NCBI GenBank assembly: GCA_025093555.1
Contig: JAIWNF010000042.1
Coordinates: forward strand, 1-64,000
Source of the DNA: Circinella umbellata
Taxonomy: Eukaryota; Mucoromycota; Mucoromycetes; Mucorales; Lichtheimiaceae
Reading direction: 5' to 3'
DNA: 64,000 nt
Part shown: positions 22,264-37,169 of the stretch, piece by piece
Layout: every line of letters starts with the position of its first letter
Numbering within the stretch: position 1 is the first letter of the stretch
Position numbers and translations under genes: made by a program
Notes under the pieces: generated by a model
What the model was told of the DNA's origin: nothing
The model's database searches: none
What the model saw: only the letters and a program-made list of their open reading frames with translations

Positions 22264-24203
22264 ATGCAGGGACAATGGCATTTTTATTTATCACCGTCTG
22301 ATGGCGTTGGTACTACTGGCCCTCAACCCATTCCTACTACTACTACTACTACAAATACCCCTACTCCTAACATGACTCGTTATCAACCTTTTGTTAAAAA
22401 ACTTTTGTCGTAAGTTTTCATTAAAGCACCCAAAGATCAAAACAGTACGCTTAATTTCAAAATAAAAAAAAAAACTAAAAAGAACAAAAAGTCAACTAAC
22501 TGATTTCAAAATATATATATATATGAATATAGAATTCTTGAAGATGAAAGCAATCGAAATCTCATTTCTTGGTCTTTAAACGGCGAATTTTTTCGCGTTT
22601 ATGATTGTCATGAATTTTCAAGAATTATTCTTCCACGTTACTTTAGACATTCTAACTGGACTAGTTTTGTACGTCAACTCAATAGTAAGTCTATTTTATT
22701 TATTTTTAAAGTGTCCCCGAGTTTCTGGAATTGAAACCATAAAAATAATTTTTCTTTTCTTTCTGCATGAGCTAACAAAGATAAGTCTAGTGTACGATTT
22801 TCACAAATTAAGTGATACGAATTTTGGTCTTGAATCTTGGAAAGCAAATGTCACCCTAATACCAAGCATCAATAATATAAAAAATAATACCCGCAATACT
22901 TCGCCGCCCTGGGAATTTAAACATGAAAATTTCCGTCGTGATGCAACAAAAGATCAATTATGTCAAATCAAACGGAAGAGACCCAAAGACCACAGTACTC
23001 TTCATATTCAATATGCCGATACCATGAATTTTATTGAACAAAGTGCCGATAGTAATAGTAGCAATGGTAGGGGTGGTAGGGGTGGTAATAGCCTGACTGC
23101 TAATCGATCAACACCAGCAATGTCCAATCTTATTCCACCAACCTCTCCTCATCCTTTTAATTTTCCTACTAGTGTTACTCCTATCACTGCTACTATTCCA
23201 CAACAACAACATAATTCATTTCCTCATCAGCATCAACATCAACATTCCGTTTCTCTTTCTGATATGAATGCAGCATATCTCCAAAAACTTGAAGAACAAT
23301 TGGAGGCTTTAAGTTCGCTATTTGATGGGTTGGTTGACCACCTTGCCGAGTTGCGTTCGATTGTTGAATTCCAAAATAAAGTAATTAAAAATTGCTATTA
23401 TTGGAATTGTTTGAATAGACATATGCTATAGTATTTTTTTTATACTAACTAACCCTTTATATCACAATATATAGACGATATCAACTGTGTCGGATTCTAT
23501 GCACAGGTTGAGACAAACCAAGTCACGTGGGCTAATTCCACATTGCGATGGATCATTATCATCGATGAAAACATCTAATAACATACTATACAGTACAAAT
23601 GACCAAACAAATGAGTCCATGTATGGCATGTCTTTTCAACAAACCTGTTGTGACAAGAGACAGCAACAATTACAACCTGAAGCAAGGAGTGATGAAGTAG
23701 CAGAAGGGTTGATGAGATCAAGGCATTACCATAAACCAAGAAAACAAGGAAACGATCTTACTAGTGGATATGAAGGAGATCGACATGGTAACAAGAAATT
23801 ATTAAAAAGAAGTAATAAAAGAGCAAACAGTGGAAGAGATGAATTGATCACTACTAGCAAAAGTGTTTCTGAACCAGTGAATGATTACTATTCGCTTTCT
23901 TACCATTATAATTCGACTCCAGGTAAAGAAACTCCAATATATAATTTACCACGGCGGTTTTCTTCTGCTGGTTCTGCAAGTAATACCTCCTCCTCTTCCT
24001 CTTCTTTCTCTTTGGAATGTGGTTTCATTCCTAATTTTTACCGTGATGGTAAAGAACGTACAACACTGGGTGACGATGGGCTAAGCAAGAATAAACAAAA
24101 TCAACAAGAAAGTTGTAATGGCATGACGTTGCCATTATCATCGTCAGTCACATCAGGGAAAAGGAAGAAAAGAGCACGCTCTTCATCATTGAGTGATCAA
24201 TAA
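22264..24203 (+). CDS. HSF-type DNA-binding transcription factor
   Basis: Four exons give 538 aa: 22264-22409, 22533-22684, 22791-23380, 23475-24203. The protein carries a heat-shock-factor DNA-binding domain: PFVKKLLSILEDESN, LISWSLNGEFFRVYD, ILPRYFRHSNWTSFVRQLN (recognition helix), MYDFHK, then WEFKHENFRRD and QLCQIKRKRP. Between MYDFHK and WEFKHENF lies an insertion of about 36 residues, longer than in classical HSF1. A coiled-coil (LQKLEEQLEALSSLFDGL) follows near the middle, as expected for trimerisation. The C-terminal half is Ser/Asn-rich and low complexity and ends in a basic KRKKRARS patch. It may be Hsf1-, Sfl1- or Mga1-like; no receiver domain is present, so it is not Skn7. The start is uncertain: CATGCAG before it could be a splice acceptor of an upstream exon. 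Confidence 0.85.
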
Positions 24204-25038
24204 GACCATGGATCTGTCATTCAGAAACAAGAAAATGTTCTCTTTAGAAGATGAATAAAAAAAGAGGAAAACAAGGAAAAAAAAGGCCAAAAAAAAAAAG
24301 ATTAAAAAAAAAGAAAAAAGAGAGCTTTTTAGAAGCGAACCAAGACAAGAAAATATTTGATTCAAGACATATTAAATGTTTTACTTTATACCTTCCCGTG
24401 TGTATGCCAGGAAAAACAAAAGACAAAAGAAGAGTAAAAAGGGCGAGGGAGGAGTAAAGGAAAAGACTAAACACTATTACACAATAATTTTCTTTTTTTT
24501 CTTTGCTCTCTTAAAATTTATTGTTATCAATATTATTTGAGGAATGATTATATTATAGAAAGGGCAAACTAGTACAAGGAAAACAGGCATATAAAGTTTG
24601 AGCTACAAGGGAAACAGGAAAAAAAACAGTACAAAACATCGTTTCTACCGTTCAAGAGGTCAAGAGGTCAAATGGTGAATGTTATTTTATCTCTATTCTT
24701 TTTTGACCGATTAAGGGTTACTGTTCCCTTATGCTTTATATGTTCTTATGGACTATATGTTCTATGCTCTTATGTTATATGTACCTTAAATCCATCATGT
24801 ATTTCCGGTGCGCAAACCCTATCTAGGGGTAATATCACGTCAAAATTCAAATGGCCTAAAATCCCCTAAAAGAGTCAACTATTATGCTTTTTATGCCCAT
24901 GTAACTTTGTTTTTATGATACCCTCGTTACACAAAATTTCCTACATTCCTGTACTCTTTTACCCCTGAACCTTAAATAAAAAAAGATATTACAATAACGA
25001 ATGGTTCTGTTTTTTTTACGTTCATATATGTATTACTA
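24204..25038. other. Convergent 3' region HSF-type gene/AAA+ ATPase
   Basis: The region has a purine/A-rich run at 24250-24470 immediately after the HSF stop codon, probably its 3' UTR. No gene is supported. The sequence GGTCAAGAGGTCAA occurs as a small tandem at 24658-24672. Confidence 0.5.
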
Positions 25039-28000
25039 CTATGTGATACGATGAGCTTTATTGAATCGTTCATATACATCCAAAGAACCTTCATTAATAA
25101 CTCGATAAATGGCTCGTTCAGAAGTTGTACGTAAAGGGACTTCTAAATCATCCAGAATAATCATCTTGGTATCAAGACCTCGTCGTAATGCAGCAGTACC
25201 AGCCTCACTAAATAAAAAATACTTTTCCATTAGTTTCTCTCTGTCCTCTTTCTTTTTTTTTTCAATAGGAGAAAAACATCTGTCAATAGACTTTACCAAA
25301 ATAAATTCTCAATATCTGCACCAGTACAATACTCAGTTACATTGGCCAACCAATCAATATCAATATCTGGACTAATTGCCATTTTGTTCATTAAAGACTC
25401 AATAATTTCTTGTCGGTCATGTTCATCAGGTAGTCCCATATAAATAAGCTGATCCAAACGACCTATTTTATACATGTAGTATAATTATTAATACATTTTT
25501 TTTTCTTTTTTCCTCCTTTTATGGCACTTGCTTAAATTATTATTAAATAAATAATTATACCTGGTCGTAAAATAGCATCATCAATGCAATCAGGACGATT
25601 GGTACAACCAATGACAACTACACCATTTCGTCCTTCAACTCCATCCATTTCATTCAATAAAGTACTCAAAACTCGTTCATTGATACCACCACTACTTTCA
25701 CCGGTATCCCATCCTATCATCCATTATCATTATCATCGTGTTAAAAAAAACTATCATCTTTTTTTGCTTTCCTTTCGTAATTGATATATTACCTCTTCGT
25801 GCACTTATGGCATCCATTTCATCTATAATAAATATACAAGGAGCAATACGCTTTGCTGTAGCAAATAATTTGCGAATCTTACTCTCTGTTTCACCGAGAT
25901 ATTTAGAAAATATCTCTGGACTAAAGATTTCTTAGTATACAAAATAAAAAAGAAAATACATTTTCGTTTCTATCAATTAATTCATTTGTAGTCGCTTACC
26001 CTCGAATAGACATAACATTCATCATTGATTCTGTTGATAATGCTTGAACAAATGCTGTTTTACCACATCCTATTTTTTTAAAATAAAAAGGGAGAGGAAT
26101 TTAACCTTTTCATCAATATAATTATACTTTGAAAAAAACAACAATAACATATATTAAATACTTAAATAAAAAATAAAAACATACCGGAAGGGCCATATAA
26201 TAATAATCCAGAAGGTGGTTTTATACCTAATTTTGAAAATGTTTGTGGTTCCAATAGTGGCAACAATGTTGCTTGTTTTATCCTTCGCTTGACTTTGTTA
26301 TATCTATTTATCATTATCATTTTTTTTTTCTATTTAGAAACAAAAGCGAAAAAGAAAAAACATTTGGGTGATTTGACGATTCTTACCCTCCAAGCTCTTC
26401 CCAATCTCTCTTTGGCAAATCCATATCTACTTCTAATTGTTGTGATGGTCGCGTTGTTGATAATGCATATGAAAAATCCGACCATTTAACATTCAATGAA
26501 TCATTCCTAGATAGTATTAAAAGCAACTTAGATATATGAAAAAGGGACAAAAAGAAATCACGATGAAATTTTTCAAATTTACCTGTTAGAATCTAGTGAT
26601 AATTTAGAGAAATCTTCTTCTAAACCACTGTTATCGTTATTCCTTTTCGATTTCAATATCGCAGCACGACAAAGTGATTTCAAATCTCGAGCAACATAAC
26701 CAGACGTGCGCTATCAATATAATTATTAATTATTTGAAGGAGGTTTGTATTTGATATTATGTACCCTTTTTTTATTTTCCTAAAATAAGCGCTTTTTTTT
26801 ACCAAGCTGATTTGTGTAGCATAATGATTGACAACATTTTCTTTGACAGGCTCAAGTGATACATCACTTAAAAGATTCTGTAAAATACATTTTCGTTGTG
26901 GCCTATTAAAAAAGTATTATTATTATTTATTTTATCAATTAGAAACTATATGAATAGATTCATTTCATAAATAAAATAAAAATAAAAATTGACGTACATC
27001 GTGGGTATCGGCAAATGTAAATGCTCATTAAAAATATATGTTTTTCGTAGTGCGTCCGGAAGATTTCTGAGTTCTTGAGCAAGTCCAATGACACACACCT
27101 AACGATTCATTAAGATATATAAGTATAAAAAATAAAAACTAAATGCCATTTTTCCCATTATTTGTTACATACTGAGGTATCATCTTTGATTCGATTAATT
27201 TCGTTTAATAATATTGATAATATTTTGTCTCGTGCGTTACCATTGTCAACTATACATAAATGTGTTATCTTTTTGTTAGATACCTTTTACATATTTGATT
27301 TATAAGCATAATATATGAATATGGACGGTAATAATACCTGCTTGTAAAGCATTTAGATTTCGAACTACAACAACACATGGCTGTAACTTAATAGCTTTCG
27401 TAACAGATAAACGAATTGGATTATATTGCATAAATTCAGGTTCATCGATTTCATCTTTGATCCGTAAAATATCATGGATGGAGACTTGAATTAAGTTATA
27501 GTTATATTTTTTACATACGTTCCTAAAACACAAATCATCAGTACCCTGAATAACACATTTGAGCCGCATTTATTCACTAATTTACCTGACAAGTGTATTT
27601 TTCCCTACTCCAGAAACACCATGAATAAGTACCGATTTAGCAGTAGGCATTCCCAATATTCGAAATGCCTTTGCATCCTGAAAACTACTTTCTATATATA
27701 GTACGTCTTAATTAACTAAAACAACTTCTTTTTATCTTTCTTCTTGATACTTGATAACATACGTATTATTTTGCTTAAATTTTGTATCCATTCATCATCG
27801 TCAACGTCGTCCTTCATATCAATATTATTATCATCCTTTCTTTGAAAATTCTTAGTCGACTTGATATTTATTTTAGTTTGCTTCCGATCGATCCTGAAAA
27901 GATCATTTGTATTCTCATTCTGTATAGATTCAATCACAATGGTTATTTCTATTCCGCCATAATGGTATTGTATATGATCACCTGCTTTAACCTATTATTA

Positions 28001-28222
28001 TGAGAAGCGTCAAAACGAATAACACATGAGATCCCACGCGTTTTATTCAAGCACACTAACTATTGTATTTTTTGTGCTTCCATACAATACCTTACAACCA
28101 CCAAGTTTACGTCGAATCATGGTTGCTACATTAGGTACACCATATGAACAATAATCGTTTAAAAATGCATGTTTCGTAGTAACGGAAACAATAAGGTCTG
28201 TAGCAGTTGGTGTGGTGTCCAT
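25039..28222 (-). CDS. Two-domain AAA+ ATPase (Afg2/SPATA5L1-like) with decayed first site
   Basis: Fifteen exons on the minus strand give 660 aa: 28091-28222, 27763-27991, 27586-27691, 27338-27522, 27173-27249, 26998-27098, 26902 to 26803, 26583-26710, 26387-26506, 26185-26303, 26000-26069, 25793-25920, 25561-25713, 25297-25462, 25039-25207. The second ATPase domain is canonical: GPSGCGKT (430-437), FIIDEMDA (Walker B D489-E490), [10 protein letters not shown] and an LRPGRLD arginine-finger region. The first is degenerate: GVSGVGKN has Asn for Ser/Thr (152), and the Walker B position reads VVVVRNLNA, without D-E. Such ATPases remodel or unfold protein complexes; Afg2/SPATA5L1 act in ribosome maturation. 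The closest fit is SPATA5L1 ([19 protein letters not shown]). A Pex1/Pex6 origin was considered less likely. Confidence 0.75.
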
Positions 28223-29066
28223 TACATATGCCTATATATTGTATTGTCTATCAAAAAAAAAAAAAAGAATCTGGGTGTAGTGGTGTCGCACTTTTTTTCT
28301 TACATAAATTCCCAAAAAATAAAAGCGGGTAAACAAAATAGGATGTTGCACAAGATAAACTAAAGCCCTTTGCGGAACACCAGCTGTCAACTTTCTTATA
28401 TGAAATAACTCGTTCTTTATATTTTTGAGTTTCTTGGTAACATACAATATAGCAGTGTCATAGAATTATTGAATCATTCAAAGATTGGTACTATTGATTC
28501 AAAGAATACATATAATGTTGAAATGATACAGCAGAAAGAAAAGGAAATGCAGCGACCATAAATATTTTGACTGAGAGAAAGAGATAATCGAAAAAGATAA
28601 TGAGAGAAGAAATCAAACATAGACTATCTACGTACGGTAAGATAGCTTTTTTAACTTATCAGGCATATTTCTAAGCGAATTCTTTTTGACAGCCGGTTAC
28701 TGTAATAAAAAAAAAAGAAGAGAAGAAAAGAATAAGACTAGCGTATATATGTAAATATGCAGTTACTGTAAGATGGCGAAGGGATAATACTTATAGTATC
28801 ACCGATCGCGTTCACATAAAGTAAATAGATGTTGAGCTATCACAAAACTATGCATAATTTTAAATGAAGCAAATATACCTACTGTACATATTTTATATTT
28901 TACTCCTCTCCCAAGGAAGGACAAAAAAAAACTGTTTTAATAAAGAAAGATAAGAAAAAATGTCCTATTCCCATGGCAACAATCAAAAAAAAAATTATAA
29001 TCACTCCATAGCAACAACTGCTAAGAATAAAAATTAAATTTCAGTACCATTTTTTGTATCATTGTA

Positions 29067-29215
29067 TATATATATGGGAATGACTAGGGGCGCGCCAAAA
29101 ATTCATAGTCAGACGAAGGGCGCGCCAAGTTACTAAAGTGTCTGTTCAAAATTGGCGCGCCCCTCGTCTGACTATGAATTTTTGGCGCGCCCCTAGTCAT
29201 TCCCATATATATATA
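29067..29215. mobile_element. GC-rich foldback/MITE-like inverted repeat with four GGCGCGCC boxes
   Basis: Two arms of about 62 bp (29067-29128 and 29152-29215) are inverse complements with one mismatch, separated by a ~23-bp loop. The outer arm begins in TATATA, then GGGAATGACTAGGGG. GGCGCGCC occurs at 29089-29096, 29119-29126, 29154-29161 and 29184-29191, symmetrically. The element ends in (TA)n on both sides, so a TA target duplication is hidden. The high GC block in A/T-rich DNA and near-perfect arms suggest a young non-autonomous element. No open frame lies inside. Confidence 0.8.
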
Positions 29216-29301
29216 CCTTATCTGTTTCGTAAATAATACTAAATAATAATAATACGTAAGTATATTATTAAGCAACACTGTTATTAAAAGAAACTGCTAT
29301 A

Positions 29302-29325
29302 ATATATATATATATATATATATAT
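29302..29325. repeat. (TA)n microsatellite
   Basis: Alternating TA run followed by ACGTGTGTGTGT, close to the foldback element. Confidence 0.8.
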
Positions 29326-30565
29326 ACGTGTGTGTGTATTATCCCTCTGAGAATTCATCCATTTTGGTATAAAAAAAAGTTTTTTTAAAGTCTATGACGT
29401 ATATAAAGAAAATATTCTTTTGGAAATTAAAAAGTTCAATTTGGGAGTCGTAAAATTTAGCCAAGCCTCAATCGTACAAGATAGAATAAAAAACAACTGC
29501 GGCGAAATTTATAAATGTGACCTGGAAAATTAAGTATGAGTGAAGATATGTTACTTTTTCCTGTTGTATATATGTCCCCTGTACATATTTCTCAGACTAT
29601 GGAAATTGATCATATATATATTCCTTGCCAACCAATCTTTTTTTAGTCCACAGTGTTACTTTGTAATTCGGTAGTAAGTAATCAAAACAGTGTACTTCGT
29701 AGACTATCTCTTTTTTCATTTGCTCGTTTCCTTCATATTTTTTTTGTACATACACTTTGTATCACGGTTCAAATAAAATATCTTAAATCAAATCGTAAAT
29801 CATCGATAAATAGTTAACACTATTGTAGATTCGACTGTTATATCCAAATAATTTAGAAAGAAAAATCTGAATAACAAATAAAGCTTATATATATACATGA
29901 AGAAAGGATGAAGAAAAGCTTGGTATTAATATTCATTACATGGTGACAATAATCAGGAAAGTTGTACTAATAGTTGGTTAGATCATGCACGTAATAAGTT
30001 TTTAATTTGAAAATTAAACCATACTATTATTTGCCGATTCTATGTATAAAAACTTTATGCTCTCGCCTTCTTCTCTTACATTCTTGAATATATTGGCGTC
30101 CTGGTACGTATGATAGATGAGAAAAAACAATATAAAGCTATAAAATAAAACAGATGCCATTTATAATTACTACCGGAGTAATAATGGTCATTTCTCCTTT
30201 ATAATTATCTATTACATGTAAGACGTGCTAATTAAAGTATAATAATTTGTTATGATAACAGATATGTACTGGTAATAATTGTATGACACACATATGATAA
30301 TGGAATGAATATACATGCTCGTGTAAAATAATTACTGTCAATCGACATAAAATAGTCTGTTAAAATTATCATATCTCATGCTTTTTATTCTTTCTCGTCG
30401 TTCTATTATATATAGTATGATTACTAAAGATATCCAAAATATAAACTCGTTTGTCGACAACTTAACGACAATGGTCCTACCGATATACATTATACAGTTA
30501 ATGATTATCACTACAACAATAGATGTATCATAGCTTTTTTATTATCTAGATATATTGATGGGGGG

Positions 30566-30573
30566 TATAAAAG
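30566..30573 (+). promoter_or_regulatory. Candidate TATA box of PABP gene
   Basis: TATAAAAG preceded by GGGGGG lies about 240 bp upstream of the PABP start codon. The distance is compatible with a long leader; no transcription start evidence is available. Confidence 0.35.
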
Positions 30574-30700
30574 TATGACTGTATATACCTATCTGTTGAC
30601 ATTAGTTGTCATGAAATAAAAAAAAATATATCACAATAAATTTTTGCATGATTGAAAAATGATTACGGCTTATCCAAACCATTATAAGCATGACGTGTAA

Positions 30701-33260
<2,560 letters not shown>

Positions 33261-34564
33261 AAAAAAAGAAATTAAAATTAATTGCATCAATTAAAAAAGT
33301 ATAAGTTAGCTTGTAGTAGCAATATAGTTAATATAAGCACTTTTTTTTCTTCTTCTTTCATTGTTTTGACGTGTAATTCGAGTTGAATGATGGAACTGGG
33401 AAATGTATACATTATTACTATGAGATGATAAGTAAATGTAGGTTCCAAACACTCAGACAGTGCTCCTGTTTTTTTTCATTTATTGTTTAAGGAAACTGTC
33501 ACACCCTATGTTATCATCACATCCATGATAACTTGAGAAGACATGATAAATGGTGGTGTCGTATTATATACAAGTCAAAAATTGTATAAATGTTCTTGAA
33601 CACATATTACAGTGCACACTCACGGAGAATGTGATTGAAATTTCATTGCTTGTACTGATACTTAATCCACTATCAAAAGAACTTTTTCTCATTACGATAC
33701 AAATATACTGTGTAAACAGCTTACATCAATCTATTAGATGCGTGTACTTGTTTATAGCTAGTTGTTTCACGGATTGTATTTAAAATTTAGATATATCCAT
33801 TTTAAACTTCTTTATATATTCACATAGAAATGGAGCGTTTGTTTTTGTGGACTCTCGTTCCCAGCGACGTTGCAATCCGTTTCCCTTAATATTTTACTTT
33901 TATATCCTATCATATACCGTGTAAGCGGAAGGGTGAGGGGGTTAATAATGCTTACAGGGAATCTGTACTAAAAAAAAAGAGAGAGAGAGAGAGACAGAGA
34001 GATCCTAAACAGATAGTTTAGCTTTATGTATAAATTCTAGTCAATAGAATGTTTAAATGAGTTACGAACTTGTAACCAGTAAAGAATGAATGTGCTAGAA
34101 TGTCTTTATGCGACAAAATGTGATCAAACTATCGTTGTCGTTATTTGAGTTACAAATCATGCCAAAAAAAAAATAGCCAGGGGGTGTACGTATATATCCA
34201 ATATCCTTCGGATTTTTTTTTATTTATGATAGAATTGGAATGAACTGAAGTATATATTCTCTTCCCGCTTTGACCCCCTTATTTTGAAGGGATGAGGAGG
34301 AAGAATAAGAACGTAGAAGAATTATATTAATAGATCCATCAAAATAAAAGAATGGACAATAGCCCGGATATATCACCATTTCAGATTCCTCTTTATTATA
34401 TAATTATAATAAAGTAGCTAAGGAATTCGTGTTTTTTTTCACTCTTTTTTTATTGCTTCTTTGCAACAACAACAATTAAGAAACTGTCAGTTTTTCTCTT
34501 TGTCAAATAGGCTTTTCTCACCTACGTACAACATACATATACACACATATACAAGAAATAAAGT
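33261..34564. other. Intergenic region PABP/Ecm33-like
   Basis: 1.3 kb with the PABP 3' end and the promoter of the next gene. There is a (GA)n-like stretch at 33980-34001 (GAGAGAGAGAGAGACAGAGAG). The frame at 33550-33783 shows no domain. Confidence 0.5.
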
Positions 34565-36011
34565 ATGTACATCAATCGTCTTGCCTGTTTGCTTGGCTCC
34601 TTTATTGTTATAGCTGGTACCACATCTATACATCAAGTCTCAGGAAAAGAATCATCAGACAGTAGCTCCTCTTCTGCCTGTTCTGGAGATGTCAAAGTAG
34701 AATCTCAAAGCGATCTCGATCCATTGAAACAATGTAAGAAGTATTCTGGGTCCATTACCATTGAACAAGCATCTGTACCTGAACTCAACCTTCCAGGCGT
34801 CATGGAAATCGATGGTGATATCCACGTTCGTGATAGTAACGGATTGTCGCGTTTATCTTTTCCCCAATTACAGTCGATAAAAGGAATCTACCTGGATAAT
34901 AATAGGGAATTGAGCAGCTTGGACCTGAATTCATTAACAAGTGTTCAAACTTTCCAGGTTGCAGTTCATCCTGCTTTATCTGAAATCTCATTTCCAGCAG
35001 AATTATCACGACTATCAAAAATGGCAATTTCGGACACAACGATAACACGCCTTGATGGACTGAAAATGGAGAAGGTCGGTGAACTGCTTCTTGATAATAA
35101 TATTTACCTGAGAACTTTGGATGTTGGAAACTTGACCGAGGTTTCCCAATCAATGTCCATTTCAGCCAATTCTCCCGATCTGACGCTAGATGTAAGTAAA
35201 CGTTCCTTTTTTTTCTTTTTTTTTTTTTTGTTATCTCGGCTAATAATAGAAATGGAACGTATGTTACTTTTTCCTTTAAAATATATGTATCTATGTACAG
35301 TTATCTCATTTAAACTCCTTGGGACAAGGCTCTTTTCGTAACTTGGCAGAGATTTCGATAGGTGAATTGGATAAAGTGAATGGGGATTTATCATTTATTT
35401 CAAACAAGTTTTCATCATTAAAATTGTCCAAAATGACCGAAGTCCAAGGTACCTTGACGTTAGCTGATAACAAGAATCTTGAAAAATTATCTGTACCTGA
35501 ACTAAAACATGTGGGTGGTGCACTTTCTGTTGGTAATAATACACGATTATCTCATGTTGATGCTTTTCCCAAATTGGAACAGGTGGATGGTACTGTTGAT
35601 TTAACGGGATCTTTTGATGAAGTTAAACTTCCTCGCCTACAAGATGTAAGTACTTATACAAACAGAAATATATAAAGTTGGTTCTATTTTGAAGAATACG
35701 TACTAATTGTGGTGTGCCGATCTCTCTTTCTTTCTCTCGCCCCCCCCCCAACACACATTTTATAGGTTCGTGGTGGATTAAATGTTCAAACGACTAGTGA
35801 CAAATTCTCGTGTGATGATGTAGGAAATCTTAAACAAGAAGGTGTGATCAAAGGTGATTCTTTTACTTGTAAGGCACGTGTAGCTAATCCAAAATCTGGC
35901 TTAAATGGAAATGGTCTTGATACGGGTGATTCATCCAGCAATAGTCAACAACTCTTTTCTGATTCTTATTTAGCTCTTGCACTTATTGCTGTAGCTATTA
36001 CATTTACATAA
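34565..36011 (+). CDS. Ecm33/Sps2-like GPI-anchored cell-surface protein
   Basis: Three exons give 405 aa: 34565-35191, 35301-35645, 35766-36011. A signal peptide is visible (LACLLGSFIVIAG), followed by a Ser-rich segment, then repeats of the receptor-L-domain type: GSITIEQASVPELNLPGV, GDIHVRDSN, GTLTLADNKNLEKLSVPEL, GGALSVGNNTRLSHVD, GTVDLTGSF. Near the C-terminus is a Cys pair (DKFSCDDV, DSFTCKARV). A hydrophobic C-terminal tail (YLALALIAVAITFT) after small Ser/Asn residues is a GPI-anchor signal. Ecm33-type proteins support cell-wall integrity at the plasma membrane or wall. The leader is A/C-rich and TATA-like words are common. Confidence 0.88.
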
Positions 36012-36306
36012 TGACGTAATTTCCTTTCATACATAATTTCATCCTTCTTCCCCTCCCCGCTAATTCCAACAATTTCCTAAATTATAATACATTGTTTTTC
36101 CTTTTTTTTTTTTTGGCTTACAATATACAGATCTAGAAACTTTTTTTTTAATAATGACATGAACTTTTCTTTTCTTTGAAATAAAAAAGTAACAAAAAAA
36201 AAACATAACGATTAAAAAAGGAATTGGGGAAAAATTAAAATAGAGAACGAAAGTAGGAAGACAGGATTTTTTTTTCGTTTATGTATACATAATAGGTGAC
36301 AATAAA

Positions 36307-37169
36307 TTAATCAATTCTTCTATCCAAAACACTATGTAATTCTCGTGCAGGCGAATCCAATGTTCCTAATAACTTTCTACCAGGTGATTCGAGAACACCC
36401 AATAATTCAGCTTGTACTTGTTGTAATCCAGGCAATTGAACCACCTTGATAACATCATCATTCGATAATAATGTATTATCCAATTTACCACCCAAGAGAA
36501 CCATTTTCTTATTCTTATTAATAACTTCCATGGCTTGTTTCAAAAGATTAGGGTGTTCAGTATCGTTCATATTGGTATGTAAAACGCATACTGGAGAACC
36601 AGCTACCAAAGCTTCCAAGTTTGCATATTTAGTGTTACGCAATACAGAGTTAAAGACACCTGATCGCAATACAGTCAATTTTGTGGGGGCACCTAAAAGG
36701 CCTAATTCTTGTCGAATGTTGGTAAATTCTTTTACAGTCAAATTGTTGTGTTGAAAAACAAACATGACACGATCGTTGTTGATAATGTTTTCATATTGTT
36801 GATGTAAATAGGTACGACGTGGTGGGTGAACTGTTGCTTTTTGCTTTTTGGATTCAGTGGCGTCTAAATTTCATGTAAAAGAATTCGTTATTTCTATTAT
36901 CTTTTCTTCCTCCAAAATAAAAGTAACCTTGTCTTTAATTTCTTTTTTTTTTTCCTTTTCTTTTTTTTTTTTTGCTTACATGCTCGAACAGAGGTCCATG
37001 TTGCTAATTGTGAAGGGGAACGGTTTATGCTTCGCGTAAGCGAGCAAGCGGCTGAATACCATTGCAATATAAATTTATATTAATAAATAAATTTCCTAAA
37101 ATTTGTAAATAGAAAGGCAAAGAATAGAATTATATTGCGTAGTATAGGTATACCTGTTCGAAGAGACAT
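36307..37169 (-). CDS. Mitochondrial ribosomal protein uL10m
   Basis: Three exons on the minus strand give 214 aa: 37154-37169, 36980-37051, 36307-36863. The start is MSLRTAACSLTRS, an Arg/Ser-rich presequence with no acidic residue, and a possible cleavage site near RAYATES. The body carries uL10 features: NNLTVKEFTNIRQELG, then KMVLLGGKLDN, VIKVVQLPGLQQVQAELLG and LESPGRKLL. In mitoribosomes it forms the base of the L7/L12 stalk. The 16-nt first exon was placed because the phase matches and it supplies the presequence; the frame of the second exon has no ATG of its own. The neighbour (Ecm33-like) is convergent, ending about 300 bp away. Confidence 0.8.

Noticed and set aside
22253..22270. 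Upstream exon for the HSF-type gene spliced at CATGCAG
   Set aside because: A T-rich tract and CAG precede the ATG, which would fit an acceptor, but no upstream exon with a donor could be identified; the ATG at 22264 was kept.
24251..24474. Lys-rich (plus) or Phe-rich (minus) open frames
   Set aside because: Low-complexity translation of the A-rich 3' UTR of the HSF-type gene.
25039..28222. Pex1 or Pex6 peroxisomal AAA+ ATPase
   Set aside because: The decayed first site recalls Pex6, but the linker (WEELGGY) and [13 protein letters not shown] region fit Afg2/SPATA5L1 better; no Pex N-domain features were seen.
34800..35153. 117-residue antisense frame in the Ecm33-like gene
   Set aside because: No motif; the plus strand is clearly the coding strand with repeats, signal peptide and GPI tail.
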